From: Centroberyx gerrardi
Lineage: Eukaryota > Chordata > Actinopteri > Beryciformes > Berycidae
Assembly (NCBI RefSeq): GCF_048128805.1
Contig: NC_136010.1
Span: 17,922,980 to 17,986,979 of the forward strand
DNA length: 64,000 bases
Reading direction: 5' to 3'
Position numbers and translations under genes: made by a program. Positions 25,462-48,291 of the stretch are shown piece by piece. Below the pieces are notes generated by a model. The model ran no database searches and was not told the origin of the DNA. It worked only from the letters and a program-made list of their open reading frames with translations. Positions within the stretch are counted from its first letter, which is position 1. Every line of letters begins with the position of its first letter.

Positions 25462-27338
25462 CACGCGCGCATAGAGGATGTGGGATAGTTTGATGATAGG
25501 AGTCCTTTTTGCTAGGCTGGACAGCTTACTCTAAGACACGACTTGTGAGCTGGTGATGTGTTTCTCCTACTGTGTGAGACCCAAACCTGTTGAATTCCGT
25601 CCTAAACACAGAGCTAAACACATCTTACCACTGTCGGGTCCAGTGAGATATAACAACTTCAGGAAAACTAAGTTCTACAGAGCATCTCCCCCATCTAATC
25701 ATCCGATAAGAGATTTAGGTGCCGCTTGTATTCACTGACATCTGACGAACGCAACTCCTCATTTCTATGGGGCAAGTTAAGGATTTAAAAATAACCATGT
25801 AGTGCACTGTACATTTCAAGGAGTGATCTAAAGTACAGTACAGTACTGGCGACAAATGTATTCCCTGTGTAATTACGCAGTGTTTTGTGGACAAATGAAG
25901 TCTGGGCGGACTGGGAGGCAGCTACAAGTTGATCTTCACTGAAGCTCTTTCACAATGTCATGAGAGATGTGAAGTTATTGCATGGAGAGAAAAAGAGGGA
26001 GTTGATGGTATTGGGTCATTCTTTGGCTCAGCAGGGAAATGGGCCACATAACTAGTGCTTTTTGCTAGGCAGGGCTTTAAATGACAGTGGAGGACAATAT
26101 TTAGACAACATGCCCTCTTTCAAGCCCACACACTAGTACATTCATGTCCTGTTGGAGAGGCTTCAATCTTCAGACCGGGGTCTGTAGCACAGTAGCATAT
26201 CAACATGGCTCCATTGGCCCTTCTCTCTGGAAGAAAAGTGCCTGGCATAGGCATTGTTCAAAACCCTTCTATACTGCAGTGATTACCTCAAGAAAATGAC
26301 TTGATCCAACTTAAATCTGAGCGAATGCATCACTTGAACAATGAAGTATTTCTTGTGAGCAGTGTTGGATCAAAACAAGACCTGAATTGCTGAACCTAGA
26401 ATGAAAGCTTCTGTTCAAGATATTGCAGATAAATCCTTTCAATGGATAGCATGAAGATGGTATCGTCAAAGGATTGTGATGCTAAGAAAAAAAACCTCAA
26501 TGGTAAGAAAAAAAAATCTCAGTTCATCAACTAGCTTCCTGTTATGAAAACAGAAGCATGTGCATGTCCAGAAGCAAGTGATGTTAAAAGTGAACTATGG
26601 TCCTCTGCATTTGTAGTTGAAGTGTTGCATCAAGTTGTAGCCTAAACATGGCCGCAGGATTCAGGGAATGCAAGTTGCATAGCACATGCTGCTATGCAAG
26701 CTAGCTCAGAAACAGTTAAAACACATAGCACTGCACACACTGGAAAAGGGATTGGACCAAATCACAAAGAAAAAACAAAACAAAAATAACAAAAATAGAG
26801 GATACAGTTTGTGGTACTTTTAACACTACATAGCATTCCCAATGTAAGAATGACGACTGACCACACACAGCATTGAAAATGCTACACGAAAATGGCATCA
26901 TACTGTATATACACAATGCAGGTTGAGAAGCTCGTCTTTGTAGAATGGGTATAATCGGTTATATTATCTTCCCACTTTTACGAGAGAACGTACTGCAGTG
27001 TACTGCAAGTTTAGATAAGCTGCATCATATATTAAACGCAGCTACACAGATAAGCAAAATGTGTTCCTGCATTGTCTTGATGTTATAGTTGAGTGTGTAT
27101 ATACTGGAATAACTGCTGCTCCTGTTTTTAAATGTGTAAGTCCACCCACCCCGAATGCTGGATAAAATATACTATACTGATATATCGTCTTTTTAGGTTA
27201 CTAAGTTTTTAGGCAAGACTGCTTGGCGCATCAGTTGGGCAAGGGATGTGTTGCTCTTAAGTCTCTGGCTATGTGCGGTGCAATTGGATGGGACAGTTCA
27301 AGCTGCCTCCAATGGCGTGTCCTTGTCCAGTAATGTGA
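24540..27338 (-). other. PACSIN1 3' UTR / convergent intergenic region
   Basis: Lies between the tail-to-tail SPDEF and PACSIN1. Much is probably PACSIN1 3' UTR. A possible minus-strand ATTAAA signal reads at 25203-25198. The GT-rich microsatellite is at 25387-25470. No coding exon is recognised. Confidence 0.45.
25387..25470. repeat. (GT)n microsatellite with GCGT variants
   Basis: Imperfect GT/GC-GT tract ending in CACGCGCGC. Confidence 0.9.
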
Positions 27339-36145
<8,807 letters not shown>

Positions 36146-36215
36146 TTTCCTGGATGTGGCAATGCACGCTAAAGACCAAACGTGTCCTCTGCAGCAGAGC
36201 TGGGTTCCTCATGCA
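36146..36215 (-). other. PACSIN1: PACSIN1 5' UTR part of first coding exon
   Basis: On the minus strand a strong acceptor (pyrimidine-rich tract ending GGCTCTTTCAG, AG at 36217-36216) lies 70 bases before the ATG. The transcript therefore has a spliced leader, and upstream noncoding exon(s) lie at higher coordinates. Confidence 0.7.
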
Positions 36216-39200
36216 CTGAAAGAGCCAAGGGAAAACAAAAACAATGTGAGACAGCAACGTTACACAAATATAGAAACAAAGCAGTACAGTGTAGCGCATG
36301 AGTGGACATTGCAAAAGATGGGCAAGTTAGCCTTTCTGTAGTCTGGGCCAACGATGTGGCAATTTTCCCCGGCAACTGGGAGGAAACCCTCAACGTGAGG
36401 GTTTCTATTTGCGACGTTTTTAATAATGAGGTAAAAATAGACTCCTCCCCCATGCATACTGCGCTGTGCCCCCAGGGACGTGAAGGGGCATCTTACACTC
36501 GTGTGTCCTAGAAAAGAGTGCGTGAACACGACAGAGACGCAGCAGCACTGTCATCATGCAGCTCTGACCCTGAATCCTTACACAGTGCAAACCTTCATTC
36601 CTTTGACACACTCCATCTGAGAGATTGTTGCACAATGTACACAATGGACACACACACGCATACAGCACACTCACACACTCACACACATAGAGACAAAGTC
36701 TTGTCGCCCAGAAATGCATCTAGTATGTAAACATATAATCAGTGTAATTGTAACCCCAAAATGGATTGGAAACAAACAACAGTGGCATCAACATATTAAC
36801 CCAAGGCCAACATTGAGGGTTGTACACCTCTAGATGCCCTTTAACGATGTGATTAAACTACCAATTACATTGTAAACCCTTTCACTATGCAGAATACAGT
36901 GGCTGCTGGATTTCTTCCAACATTTAAGACGATTTATATCTATTTCTTGACGGCTGGTCGATATCTTACCACCAAGGTTAAGATAGCAGAGACTGCTAGA
37001 CGCTATATTGGTATTGAGCTCTATTTGAAACCTAATCCATTTTTCTCACATGACTAATGCTTTTCCCTTCACAGTGAACTCTTCATTGTAGTGCAACAAG
37101 CAATTTGACAATGCAACATATTTACCACACAAGAGCAACACATTCTTTGTAGCATTCCTGCTCTGACTTTGTTTCTTGGTCATTGTAAGTGAACGTAATT
37201 GGCTATGGCCATTTCCTGATTCTGAGAATGATCCAAACAACAATGTAAGTGCTGCTCAATTTTATTTTATTCATTAAAGCTTTAAAGAATGATACCCAAA
37301 GTGTTAAATAGTACTGAGAGTGCAGTATGCTGGAGCGATGCTTAGTATGCACTATGCAAGTTAAGTGTTGGTTAAGCATGTTGGATAGAGGCTGATGGTA
37401 ATGCTCTGTAAGGAGCAGATGAAGGATGACATTGCGGCTCTATCAGACTCTAAGCTGAGTCTGCAGTCTACAGTCTGCTGTATCAAGGAATATTTTGGTC
37501 AAGTAGTAACAGTGTTCTGCATGCCGCATCCTTCACCCTTCTAGTGCAATTGAGTTTCTGCTACATCCTTCATCCTTGGAATGAGTCATGAAGAATGACG
37601 TTTTGCATTAGTCTCAATCTGAACTGACCTCACATTACATCTCTCTTTATATATATAACGACACTGCTGTCCTTGTGAGACAAATAAAGGCTCTAAAACT
37701 ACAAGGTCAGCCTATGGAGGGAGAGGATTTCTACAGTGGGGTTACTTCCTCGCCTGCAATGAGCTCTGTGTTTGCAGTGGAGGTCTACTCATCAGAATTT
37801 TGTCAGGGGAACATTTGGACCCTGTGTACAAATGCTCAGCCCAGCCAGTGAGCACTGGCTGATTCAGCCAAGCAGTAACAGTAGTATTTTGTCAAAGGCC
37901 TTGGTTACTGTCACCGCCCATCACAGCAGTTTGTGGGGCTTTCTAAACACTCATGGCTTTCAGATACCGGCTGTTCCAAGAATGCACTCTGTGCTGGTGT
38001 GTGTACATAATGTGTTATAATCATGAGGTGCAACACAAGATGCCAAAAGAACCATTATATGCTTCTGCAATTTTACCCTCAGTGTATGAATCACTGACAA
38101 CTTGAGCGTTTCAGTTGCACTGGAATCAGAGGCAACATATTTTTATGATAATTCTTCTTCTTCCCTGAAGAGACGGCTCTTTCGGCTCAGAGAAAGAAGA
38201 TGCAATGATTTTCCTCTATGTTAGCTACAATATAAGATACAACAATTGGCAAATATATCTCCTGATAGGTAAGAAAAAAGCAGTAATCTTACTGAATGCA
38301 TGACGAATATTGATTATTTTGTAAATAAAAAGGTCACCTGATGTCCTGGTGTCATAACCTAGATGTATGATATCTGTCATATGGTCACATGACATCATAT
38401 TTTTCAACCAGAAGATATATGTCAGCTGATGACTCGGCATCCACAGGATAGGAGATAATATATATATACAGAATATATATATGTACAGTATACTGTATAT
38501 ACAGTGAACCAATTCTGAGTGCATGTGAATACATTTTTTGATGTTTGCACACAAAAAATCGTGTACCAGTACGACATGTCAAACATTGTAGGTGATCTAC
38601 ACAAGCTGAATGGTACCAGCCCAGGTGTCCCTGGTGATCAAGGATGAGTCTTGCTTAGTTGTAGTACTATACTGTTTGCTTTTCATTAAGTTAGTAGATC
38701 TCCTTTGTGTGGCTTGAGTGGTTTTTGTAAAGAGTAATCTGTATGTAAGTGTGTGGCCAAAGGCAGCAATATGTCTACCTCTGTTTACAAGGAAGTGCTT
38801 GTCAAGGCCTTTCCTTATTTCAGATGCTCTTGCAATGCCAATGTGCGGCGGTAGGTAGGTTAAACAAATTTACTGATCTACTTGTTCTACTAATCGTTCT
38901 GCTGGGAGCTGTGCGCTGAAGATTCTGGATGCATTTGTTCAACTTGAGAAATTCTAATTAAAAATTTGATTTGCTGTGGTATCTTGGTAACACTGATGCT
39001 CCCTCCTGGTACAGAGAACCCAGTCTGAGGTAACAACAGGTTGTGTTGTCAAGCAGTTTTGATTCATAGCAGAATCATACACGCTGCATTGGAGATGATA
39101 AGTGTGTTTCCAATACATTGGATAGGGAAACCCTTTCACTCTCTATTACAATGAAACCACTCATTTTCAGAATTATCTAACTAAACATAAAGAAGTAATG

Positions 39201-40731
39201 ACAACATAGAAATTAAAACACACTAAAAGCATTAAAATTATCATAATTGTATTGCTGTATTCTGTCTTTCAAAGCACTAGTGGCCTCAAATCCTTCCCTT
39301 GTAGATTAAAACATGTATTTTATATTTAAGTGAAGATAGTATGGTAATAGGATAAAATACAGTCAACACAGAAGGTCACATAACATCAACTTTAGACCAC
39401 CTGATGCAAGAAGGCCTATAAAGAGCTAGGAAATTATGCAGCTCTCAGGTGGCATGCCTTAATCTCAGCCACCAAACAAAACCATTGGTCGATCTACCTG
39501 TCCATCAGTCTAGCCTTCCAATTAGCTTCTGCATCCTTGGCTAAAAGGCCCAGCGACATCAAAGCCAGTTAAGCTCCTGCAAGATGTCAGAATCCCAGCT
39601 AATAACAAAAGCAACGTGGGCAAAAGCTCTGCAGCTCGGAGCTTATAGTTTGAACAAAAAACACAACCTGAAGTTGACCTCCCAGATTAGATTTTTCACA
39701 ACATTTGATGGTGTTTATAAAGCATTTGGATTAGCCTGATCATTCTCCAGGGGCGGTCCACACATTTCCTCAAATCAGATAATCTCCAGCTAAATTGTAA
39801 TCAAATACTTCATTCATATCTGGATGTTTATTTGTACGCTCATTTGTGACGGTGAAAAGAACATCTAACCTTGAGAAATAAAATTCTCAAACCCTCCTGA
39901 GATTATTTATTCAAAATGCTATAAAGGCAATGCAACTGACATCCAGATTGGTAACTAACACAGTTGTTTTTTTCTAAGGACAATGTGGACAGAGATGTCC
40001 TCGGGCTGGGCTCATCACTAGGCCACACTGCAGAGGGAGAATACATCACAGTAAAGTAACAGTTATGATCCGGTGTGGGAGAGTGGCATGTGTCCCATGA
40101 GGGAGGTATGGGTGGGGGTGTTAAGGATCCTGCAGAGGGGCTTATGCCACAGCTATTGAGGTCAATCCACACCAATGACTGTGAACACACCTCCTATTCC
40201 CCAGTGGCTAAAGGGAGAGGGGAAGTAGTAGTGAAGAGATAATGCTGTCTTTAGCATTTAGGAGAATCCCTGGTCAAGACATTACTCAGAGTTTAGTGCG
40301 GCACAACAAATGTGACGTAGAGAGGGCCGTATAAAGAAATAGGCTAATACATAATGCATTCAAGCATAAAAAACACACCCAAAATATTGCACACTTTTCA
40401 GGCGCGTGAGCAGCAGGATAAAAGCAGGAAAACAGCAGGATAAAAAACTAATAACACTGAGGGCAAAAGATTGCTTTCCCTTAATTACATCTATGAGGTA
40501 ATATTTTTGTTATTTTTGTTCACAGTGACATGGCAATAAACCAAATGCCTCTGGAAAGGCTATACCATACTAAGAAAAGATGATTATACATATTTAATAA
40601 TGTCCCTGAACTTGTATTACATTATTTCTGGCTTTATTTTTCTAGCCGGCCTACATAACAAGCATCTATCCAGCTGAACGCCGTTGTTTTTATTAGAAAT
40701 CCTGAGATGCAACCCACTCATTGGCACAAAC

Positions 40732-40765
40732 ACTCAAGACTCTTATGTTTTTAAGAGTCTTGAGT
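40732..40765. repeat. Perfect 14-bp hairpin
   Basis: Arms 40732-40745 and 40752-40765 (ACTCAAGACTCTTA and its exact complement) with a 6-nt loop. Confidence 0.9.
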
Positions 40766-42718
40766 TGGTGACTGCTAAGAGGCACTGCTACTGTCTGCAT
40801 TGTGCGATTGGCATACCAGAGTACTACAATCAAAAGTTATGCACATTGACAAACTACTAAACTAAGTCATTGTGGCCTAAAAATAATTCTTCTGTACATT
40901 TTCTTACCTTGGTTGGCATCATTATGGCAAAAAAAAAAAAGACAAAAATTAAATTGAAATTATATCCACAACTCCTTAAAACCTCAGACTCCCTGTTGAC
41001 AAGTTATTTTGTAGTCCAGAGCTGTCCTTTGTTGTTGTTCGTCTAAATGGTAAAGGATGTTTTGTTAATTCTATTTTTGCAGCTTTGACCTCTGTGGCCA
41101 CACTGAACCCAGAGAGGACGCAAGACTGACCAAACCAGTGTTTCTCAATGGCTGAGGGATAATCCTGCAATGTGCCACTTGAATAGCTTAGAGGGGGAGG
41201 GAGGGAGGGAGCTAGGAAGAAGAGCAAAGAAGAGGATAGGAGGAGCAAGACAGAGACACAGGGGAAGAGGGATGGGATGTTTCAGATTACACAAACTGTA
41301 ATGACATGATAATACTATACGATACTGTACGATACTGACAGGCAAGCATAACTGTGAGACACCACAAATGTTGTGTTGCACTGTGTGTGTGTGTGTGTGT
41401 GGTGCTGCTGCTGCTGAGAGTCTTAAAAATACAAAAGGAATTGCTTTGACAGGCCGATGAGAGGGCTGCATTCCAGGGTTTCCTAATATTGATTGCCTGT
41501 AAATATTAAGAATGCACCGCTGCCACTGCACTCCCTCCACCTGCCTCATAGCTCAATTATACACTGTAGGTGCCTTATAGACATGATTGAGTTTCATTCA
41601 GAAAGTGAGAAGCCTCCTGATCCAGTCGAGACAATGTTCCGAACGTGGTCGTAAAGTGTCTCGTGTTCACCAGCCCGCTAAAGCCTTGAATGAGAACCAC
41701 AACAAACATGTAAGCCTGTTACAGTAAGAAGATTTCAGAGAGATGAACTAACTTTACTCCAGCACATGTTACCAACTGACTGATTAGACGACGCCATTTT
41801 GAAGGCGAGGTTGCTCACGAAACCACACTATCTCTAACAGGAGACGGTGATCAAAATAAACAATGGATGATGTTGACCAAGACTGACACATAATTAATGT
41901 AGCATCTAACCCATGGTGAGGAGTAACTCTGTACTTGTTTTACATCCCAACATGGCAACTGTTCATCCCAATCCCAAAGAACCTTAGCTGATTTTTTTAA
42001 TATATAGGCTACAGTTGATCTGTGCGATACACCCTGGTTGTCTGTGGCTCCTGTTTGATAAGCAGACCATGAAATCCTCTTCAACTGCCTGGCTGGCAAA
42101 GAGGACACACAAGGAGAGAGACAGAGGGAGGTCTTTCAAGGAGATATGAGAGAGAGGGGAGAAGAGTGACAGAGAGAAACAGAGTGAGACAAACAGAGGA
42201 GGGGGGAGGATGGGGGGGTGGGGGGTGGATAGAGATGGAGAGAGGTGACAGACGGTGAAAGCCACGGTGGGCGAGGGAGGGGAGGGGGAGACGAGACTTG
42301 GGAGAGAAAGAAAGCGGTGCAGGTGCTGTTTCAGAGCCGGTCAGACAGCCAGACCGTCACTGAGCGGAATAGAGAGAGAGAGCCGCAGGGCCAGAGCGGG
42401 AGCTAAACGCATCAGGACAGAGATGTGATTCATCTCACGGTGCGGCTCGGAATAAGCGGGCCGTTGAATGTTGCCAGGAGACAGAGCCGCCTTGTGCGGA
42501 CTTCACACACGGCGTAACAGCCGAGGCCGTCATTAAAGCCGGCCATGTGACCAATGCGTCAGATTAATCAGACGAGAGCGAGAAGGGTGGTTAGGTGTCA
42601 TCTGGTCACTCCACAGTCGACTCCCAGGACCTCTCCGAGTATATGTATGCACCAACACACACACACATACACACACACACTGGGGAAATACCATGATGGG
42701 GTGCATGTGTACGTATGC

Positions 42719-42720
<2 letters not shown>

Positions 42721-42750
<30 letters not shown>
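42721..42750. repeat. (GA)n microsatellite
   Basis: About 15 GA units within a wider purine-rich area. Confidence 0.95.
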
Positions 42751-42752
<2 letters not shown>

Positions 42753-43081
42753 TGGAGTGCCAAAGAAGAGAGACTGATTCGAGAAGGAGGATGCAGTTAA
42801 AGATGCAGTTACCAGAGATAGAAAGGCAGGCAGAGCTAGAAAGAGAGATGGATGGATAGAGGGGGGAGAGAGGAAGAGAGAGGAGGAGAAGGAAAGGGAG
42901 CGAGGAAGGGAGGGGGCGGGGGCAGTCTTGTGTTGTATTTATCGGCTGAACGTGTAGTGCCGTGAGCCCTCCGCGCTGCTCGCTGGGGCATGGAATGGGA
43001 GAGTCAAATCAGAACTGACGGGTCGATCCAGATGGGGAGTCTGCAGCAGTATCTGAAAAATAGCCCTCCTCACCTTCTCTC

Positions 43082-43119
43082 TCCTCCGTCGGCTAACTGC
43101 TAGCCCAGCCGACGGAGGA
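43082..43119. repeat. Perfect 13-bp GC-rich hairpin
   Basis: Arms 43082-43094 (TCCTCCGTCGGCT) and 43107-43119 are exact reverse complements with a 12-nt loop at 43095-43106. It lies at the edge of a GC-richer, CpG-containing stretch. Confidence 0.9.
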
Positions 43120-44061
43120 AACCCACTCTAGGCGCATATAATGAGAATTCACCGACTTGTTAGGATCCATTCTGATGAGCAAAAAAAGAAAGGGAAAAAA
43201 ATAAGATAGTTATGCTGCACCCATGGGTATTCCATCGCCAGGAAATGCCCATTCCTTTATTAAAATGTTACCTTAATTGAAACAGAAGCAGAGCATGGAA
43301 GCGGCGTATCGGAATGCACAACAGCATGTGTGCGTGGGCCGCTTCCCTATCTAATCTGCGAGCGAGGAGGGAGCCGACTGTGGTGCACAAGCGGATGTGG
43401 GTGGGACTCCGCTGTACCCCAAGCAACACGATCCTACTGAGATCAACCCCTACCTCTTCTCAACCCATTCAGGATGTACTGTGTAGTATTCCTCTAAAGC
43501 ACCAAGATGTCACATCCAATCTGTCTCCCCCCCCCCATCCAATTCATCACACATTCTGCTCCATAACAAGAATGCAGCTACTGATAAAAACATATACGTT
43601 TCATTCATATTTCTAACAGAAACAGAAACACAGATGTAATGCTATTGTCCTGAGCAGGTGCTAGGTGTCGTAATACGAGCCTAAATATTTGGTCAAATCC
43701 ATACTCCATCATCTTACACACCCAGTCCACAGATGCCCTTGCCCATGCAGGACTAGCTGTGTGGGTCACAGTCTCAAACAAACAAACCCAGGATGACTCA
43801 GCTATCTGTTCATGAATGCCTCCAGTGGCGCCCTGGGTCGCTGCACTAGGATGAAGTTTCTACATCACTGTTTCTCATCCGTCTTGTGAGGGGGTTTTCC
43901 TGGTGTTGCTCATTTGTGTCCCCGCCCATCACGAAAGCTCCAGCTATTCCTATAACACATCCAGAGCCTGCAGGTAATAACTGCTTCATGTAACTGCCTC
44001 GCTACAGCTTGGACACCAGCAGTAACAGAAAAGATACCAGCATCATTAATGTGTAGCCTAC

Positions 44062-44248
44062 TTTATTGATCCCCCATAGGAAAATTTTCTTTTTTCTAAC
44101 CCTACCCTTTTCTAACCCTACAGAGAGGTCAGAGGTCAGGCTCAGCTACGGACACTTCAGCAAGGTGGATGTTTGCCGACACAAGAGTTCGAACCCGGGT
44201 CCTCTGGCTGCAATGCGGTCTCTCTACCCACTAAACCCCCCTGCTGCC
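44062..44248 (-). mobile_element. tRNA-derived SINE (minus orientation)
   Basis: Read on the minus strand from about 44248, a pol III A-box-like TAGTGGGTAGAG (about 44222-44233) is followed by a B box GGTTCGAACTC (44195-44185). The 3' tail ends in the fish repeat tail ATCAATAAAG near 44062. This order is that of a tRNA-derived SINE. The family name is not assigned. Confidence 0.65.
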
Positions 44249-44411
44249 CATCAGGTGTCAGGCGATCAAAGGGCCGACGTTCAGGCTCCATCTCCAATAT
44301 CCAATTTGAGCGCAGGACTATCTGATGTCACCAGAGAGCCGGGGTAGTGACCCGGTCACATCAAATGAGCTTATAGTCATGTTGCCATAATGCCTTGCCG
44401 GCAAGGATAGT

Positions 44412-44690
44412 ATAGTTAACTGAAACTAAAACAAAGACTAAAACTAGGCATGAAAAAACATTTTAGTCGACTGAAATAAAAATAAAAACTAAACTTAATG
44501 AAACAACTGAAACTAAATGGGAACTAAAAAGTCTCCATCCAAAACTAATCACTAAATATGAACCTGATTTCAGTTTTAGGCTTTTGCCAGTTGCCTTACT
44601 GTGAGTGAGACTCAACTAAAGACGAAAGTAAACTAAACTAAAACTGAACATTTGTGAAAATAAAATCTAAACTAAACTAAACTGGGTCTT
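44412..44690. repeat. AACTAAA-rich dispersed repeat
   Basis: Degenerate repeats of AACTAAAACTAAA type with a unique middle section. This pattern is typical of a non-autonomous fish DNA transposon, but no clear termini are visible. Confidence 0.5.
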
Positions 44691-45255
44691 GTTGATGAGC
44701 TCTGTGCGACTCCTGGGACAGACTGATTGGATTTGGCAGTCCAGGTCAAACAGTTTCCATCCCTCTCTCCTCTCCTATCCTCTTTTGCACTCTATCCCTC
44801 TTATGCTGCTTCTCTCCCTCCTTACATATCACTACCTTAACCTCATCCATCTATTCCATCGCATGGAAGGTTTACTGTCAGTGTTTTTTGGTTCATTGTG
44901 CTCCTTTAAAGTTTAATATTCCGATACAATATAACTATATTTTTTAATAGTCCTCACACCTGCTTAAAAATAGTAGCAAGAGGCTATGATAACAGCATGG
45001 CAGATTACTGATTAGCTGTACAGTACTTAGATGTGTAATTTACAGTTCTATGGGTTAGCAATGCCAGAAAAATAAACCTTTGAAAGATAACTCAAAAGGC
45101 TCAGTGTCATATTTATGTCACTATAATAATGTTTATCCTCATAGGTGGAATTGAATAGACACAAATGTATTATACTTTTTTCTTTCATACACATCATCTA
45201 TCACTCTATATACTGTATTTCACAAAGCACAAAGCCCATCCTGCCTCAAGACCAG

Positions 45256-45298
45256 ACAGACAGTGAGAGACAGAGACAGCTGGACATAGACAGAGTGA

Positions 45299-45356
<58 letters not shown>

Positions 45357-45575
45357 GAGAGAGAAAGCTAGAGTGGGTGAGTGAGAGAGAGAGAGAAACA
45401 GAGAGAGAAAGCTAGAGTGAGTGAGTGAGAGAGAGAGAGAGAAACAGAGAGAGAGAAACAGAGAAACAGAGAGAGAAACAGAGAGTGAGAGAAACAGAGA
45501 GGGAGAGAGAAACACAGAGTGAGAGAAACAGAGAGAAACAAAGAGAGAATGAGAGAAACAGAGACCGAGAGAGAA

Positions 45576-45606
<31 letters not shown>

Positions 45607-45691
45607 CAGATAGAGAGTGAGAGAAAAAGAGAGAAACAGACAGAGAAACACAGAGAGAGAGAGAGAGAAACACAGATAGAGAGTGAGAGAA

Positions 45692-45746
<55 letters not shown>

Positions 45747-45770
45747 GAGAGACAGAGAGAAAGAGAGAGG
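45256..45770. repeat. 500-bp polypurine (GA)n tract
   Basis: Almost purely GAGA/GAAACAGAGA units on the plus strand, with a short CA insert near 45576-45590. Long open frames in it are repeat artefacts (Ser/Leu-rich on minus, Arg/Glu-rich on plus). Confidence 0.95.
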
Positions 45771-45827
45771 ACAGGAAGACACCACTGAATGGAAGCTGGC
45801 TTAATCCATCCCCAAACTTGGCTGTTA

Positions 45828-45866
45828 AACACACACACACACACACTCACACACACACACACACAC
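45828..45866. repeat. (CA)n microsatellite
   Basis: CA run with one CTCA interruption. Confidence 0.9.
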
Positions 45867-48291
45867 AAACACGGACGCAAAGCGGCCATGCAGACACACG
45901 CACCCACCAGCCTCGCACACATCCCACTGCCCCCTCACGACACCCGCGACTGAGTTGTGATTTAACACAGCGTCCAGAGCGCTGCTGCAGTGGTTATGTA
46001 ACTATCAAGCCTCTTGCCACAAGCCTCCTGGTGACAGTGTGGTGAAGAGAGGGAGAGAACGGCAGGGGGAGGGAGAGCAGAACAGAGGAGGGGGAGACAG
46101 ACATATTGTGATTGGCGGTAGCGGTGGTGGTGAAGGAATGAACTGCAGACACGTGTGGAGATGGAGGATGGGAGGATAGAGGATGGAGGATGGAGGCCCT
46201 GGTTCCAGTCCGGCTTTTCCCTCCGGCCAGGCAGACAGAGGGAGCGGGGGAAGGGAGAGAGTAAATGAGCAAGGCAATAGTAAATCTGGGAATGTAGCTC
46301 TTCAAACACACCAGCTTTCCGCCTTCTTACCGTTTAGCTGCCTGATGCTGCACTGAATACTGATGGGGTATCTTCAAAGGCACCATGTGTATGTGTGAGT
46401 GTGTGTGCCTGTGTGAGAGTAATTTCGAGAACGAGAGGGTGGGAGGTGGAGTTAGAGAGACGCAGAGTGTGTTAAGGATGATTTGAGCATAACTAGAAAG
46501 GGATATCCATCGCATTTGAGCAACGAAGCAAATGATCATCGAATATGCCTTGATTTTTTTTCCCAATGCAATCGCTGCAAACCATTTTCTCTCTATGACC
46601 TTTAATACATGAAATGAAAGGAAACAACAGCACAGGAGAAGATAACACATTGTGAAAGACAATACTAAAATGTCTTCCTAAATACTGAACACTAACAAAG
46701 CAGCAGCATGTTGACAAACTGTCAATATAAACAGTCGAATTCCTATTAACCTCCCATACAAAAGCATTTATACAACATTATGCCATATGCAGCATTACTG
46801 CAATGAAGATCTCATAGGTCTAATGTGAAAATGGTTCTATGATGTTGGTGGCGAGGTATGGCTGACACAAAATGACAGAACGCTGCCATCGATGCCAGTT
46901 TGCCCACGAGAGACGCGTCAACTGAATGTCCAGACTATAATCACCTTACATCCCTATTTATACACACCTCTAATACCCAAGAGGCCAATTAGATGGAGTA
47001 AGGGACTGACTCCATTGTATGCCCACCGATCTAAATATACATTTTAAGATGAGCTGAATAAAAGGGATCTAAACCAATATATATAGTAACGTTAACCAAT
47101 GCTGATAGAGGCAGTGGAGTGCAAGGACCAGGGCGAATTGTGCACAGCTGTACCATTTCTATGAATCATCTTAGAAAATATAATGAAGATGTGGAATGAC
47201 ATGTGAAAACCTTTTGTCTTTGGGGAAATATACCTCTGACATGCCATTTAGTAGTTTAAGTGGCTATCAAGACCTTAAAACAACATAGGCAGTTGTACAA
47301 TTCAAAGATGTAGACCAACACAAAGCAATGTAACTTCAAATGTAGAGTGGAGTATACCAGTCTGGGCTAGGCTGAAGGGTATTTTAAGGAGATTAATTGT
47401 ATATTTTCTTCAGAGTTGTATGTGTTTCTTCATGCGGCCTTGAAATCCTGTTAACCTCCCAGCATACTGTGTTTATCAGTGTCTTCTGACCCAGCTTCCC
47501 CTCCCAGCCCAGACTGCACAGGATCCCCGGAGAAGCCTAACTGAACTGGGCCATTATGTTCTGATGAGCTGCCTTGCATATACAAACAACTGTCTGTACT
47601 AACCAAACAGCTGCTGAACCTCCCTGCTGCAGCGAGGCTCTGTCATAACGCACACAGCACAGAGGGAGTGATCAAACAGGGGAAATCAATAATTAGTCCT
47701 GAGTTGTCGTCCGTCCCAGTTTGGCAGTGAGCGCCATTCTCGGTGAGATAATAGAGTTGAATTTTGAAATCATTACTTCCAGGGGAAACGAGAGGGTGTA
47801 AAAGAGTCAAACTGTCATTGCCACCCACAGTTGCTACAGATCAATGGTTAAGATCAGCTGAGAGACTCAACTGAGCTGACATAGGAGCAATAAGAAAGCT
47901 GAAATGCAATCATAACATCGTTGAGTCCATGTCATCCACTTTCCTCATGTCATCACAATCAAACAATCAAATATATACGTAGGTTTATGTAGATTACGTA
48001 GGTCTCAAATGAATAATACAAATGACCTGTCTCCCTGTTAGTCCAAGCCCAGAGTGGAACACCCTCATGAAATATTACTGATGTTGCCAATGTAGTATTA
48101 ATTAGCTTAACGGGTGTGTTTACCTACTTAAAGATTCATTAAACAAACTGCCAGGCCAGAAAATTGCCCAGAAAAAGCTTTTGAGATGGTGTTAATGCCT
48201 GGTGTTGACCTTCTGGCATCGCAACGCAACTTCAAACTGAACAAGGATCGAGTAGCACCAGGCCAAGAGAGGACAGACAGGGACAACTCAC

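Larger units (their letters stand above)
36218..48291. other. Gene-poor region upstream of PACSIN1, probably 5' intron
   Basis: No coding exon recognised. It contains hairpins at 40732-40765 and 43082-43119, purine-rich stretches (42100-42310, 42721-42920, 45256-45770), a GC-richer island at about 42260-43130 that could hold an alternative promoter, a tRNA-derived SINE (44062-44248) and an AACTAAA-rich repeat (44412-44690). Confidence 0.6.

Noticed and set aside
45246..45922. Long Ser/Leu-rich open frames on the minus strand
   Set aside because: They are translations of the GA/CT microsatellite block; composition is fully explained by the repeat.
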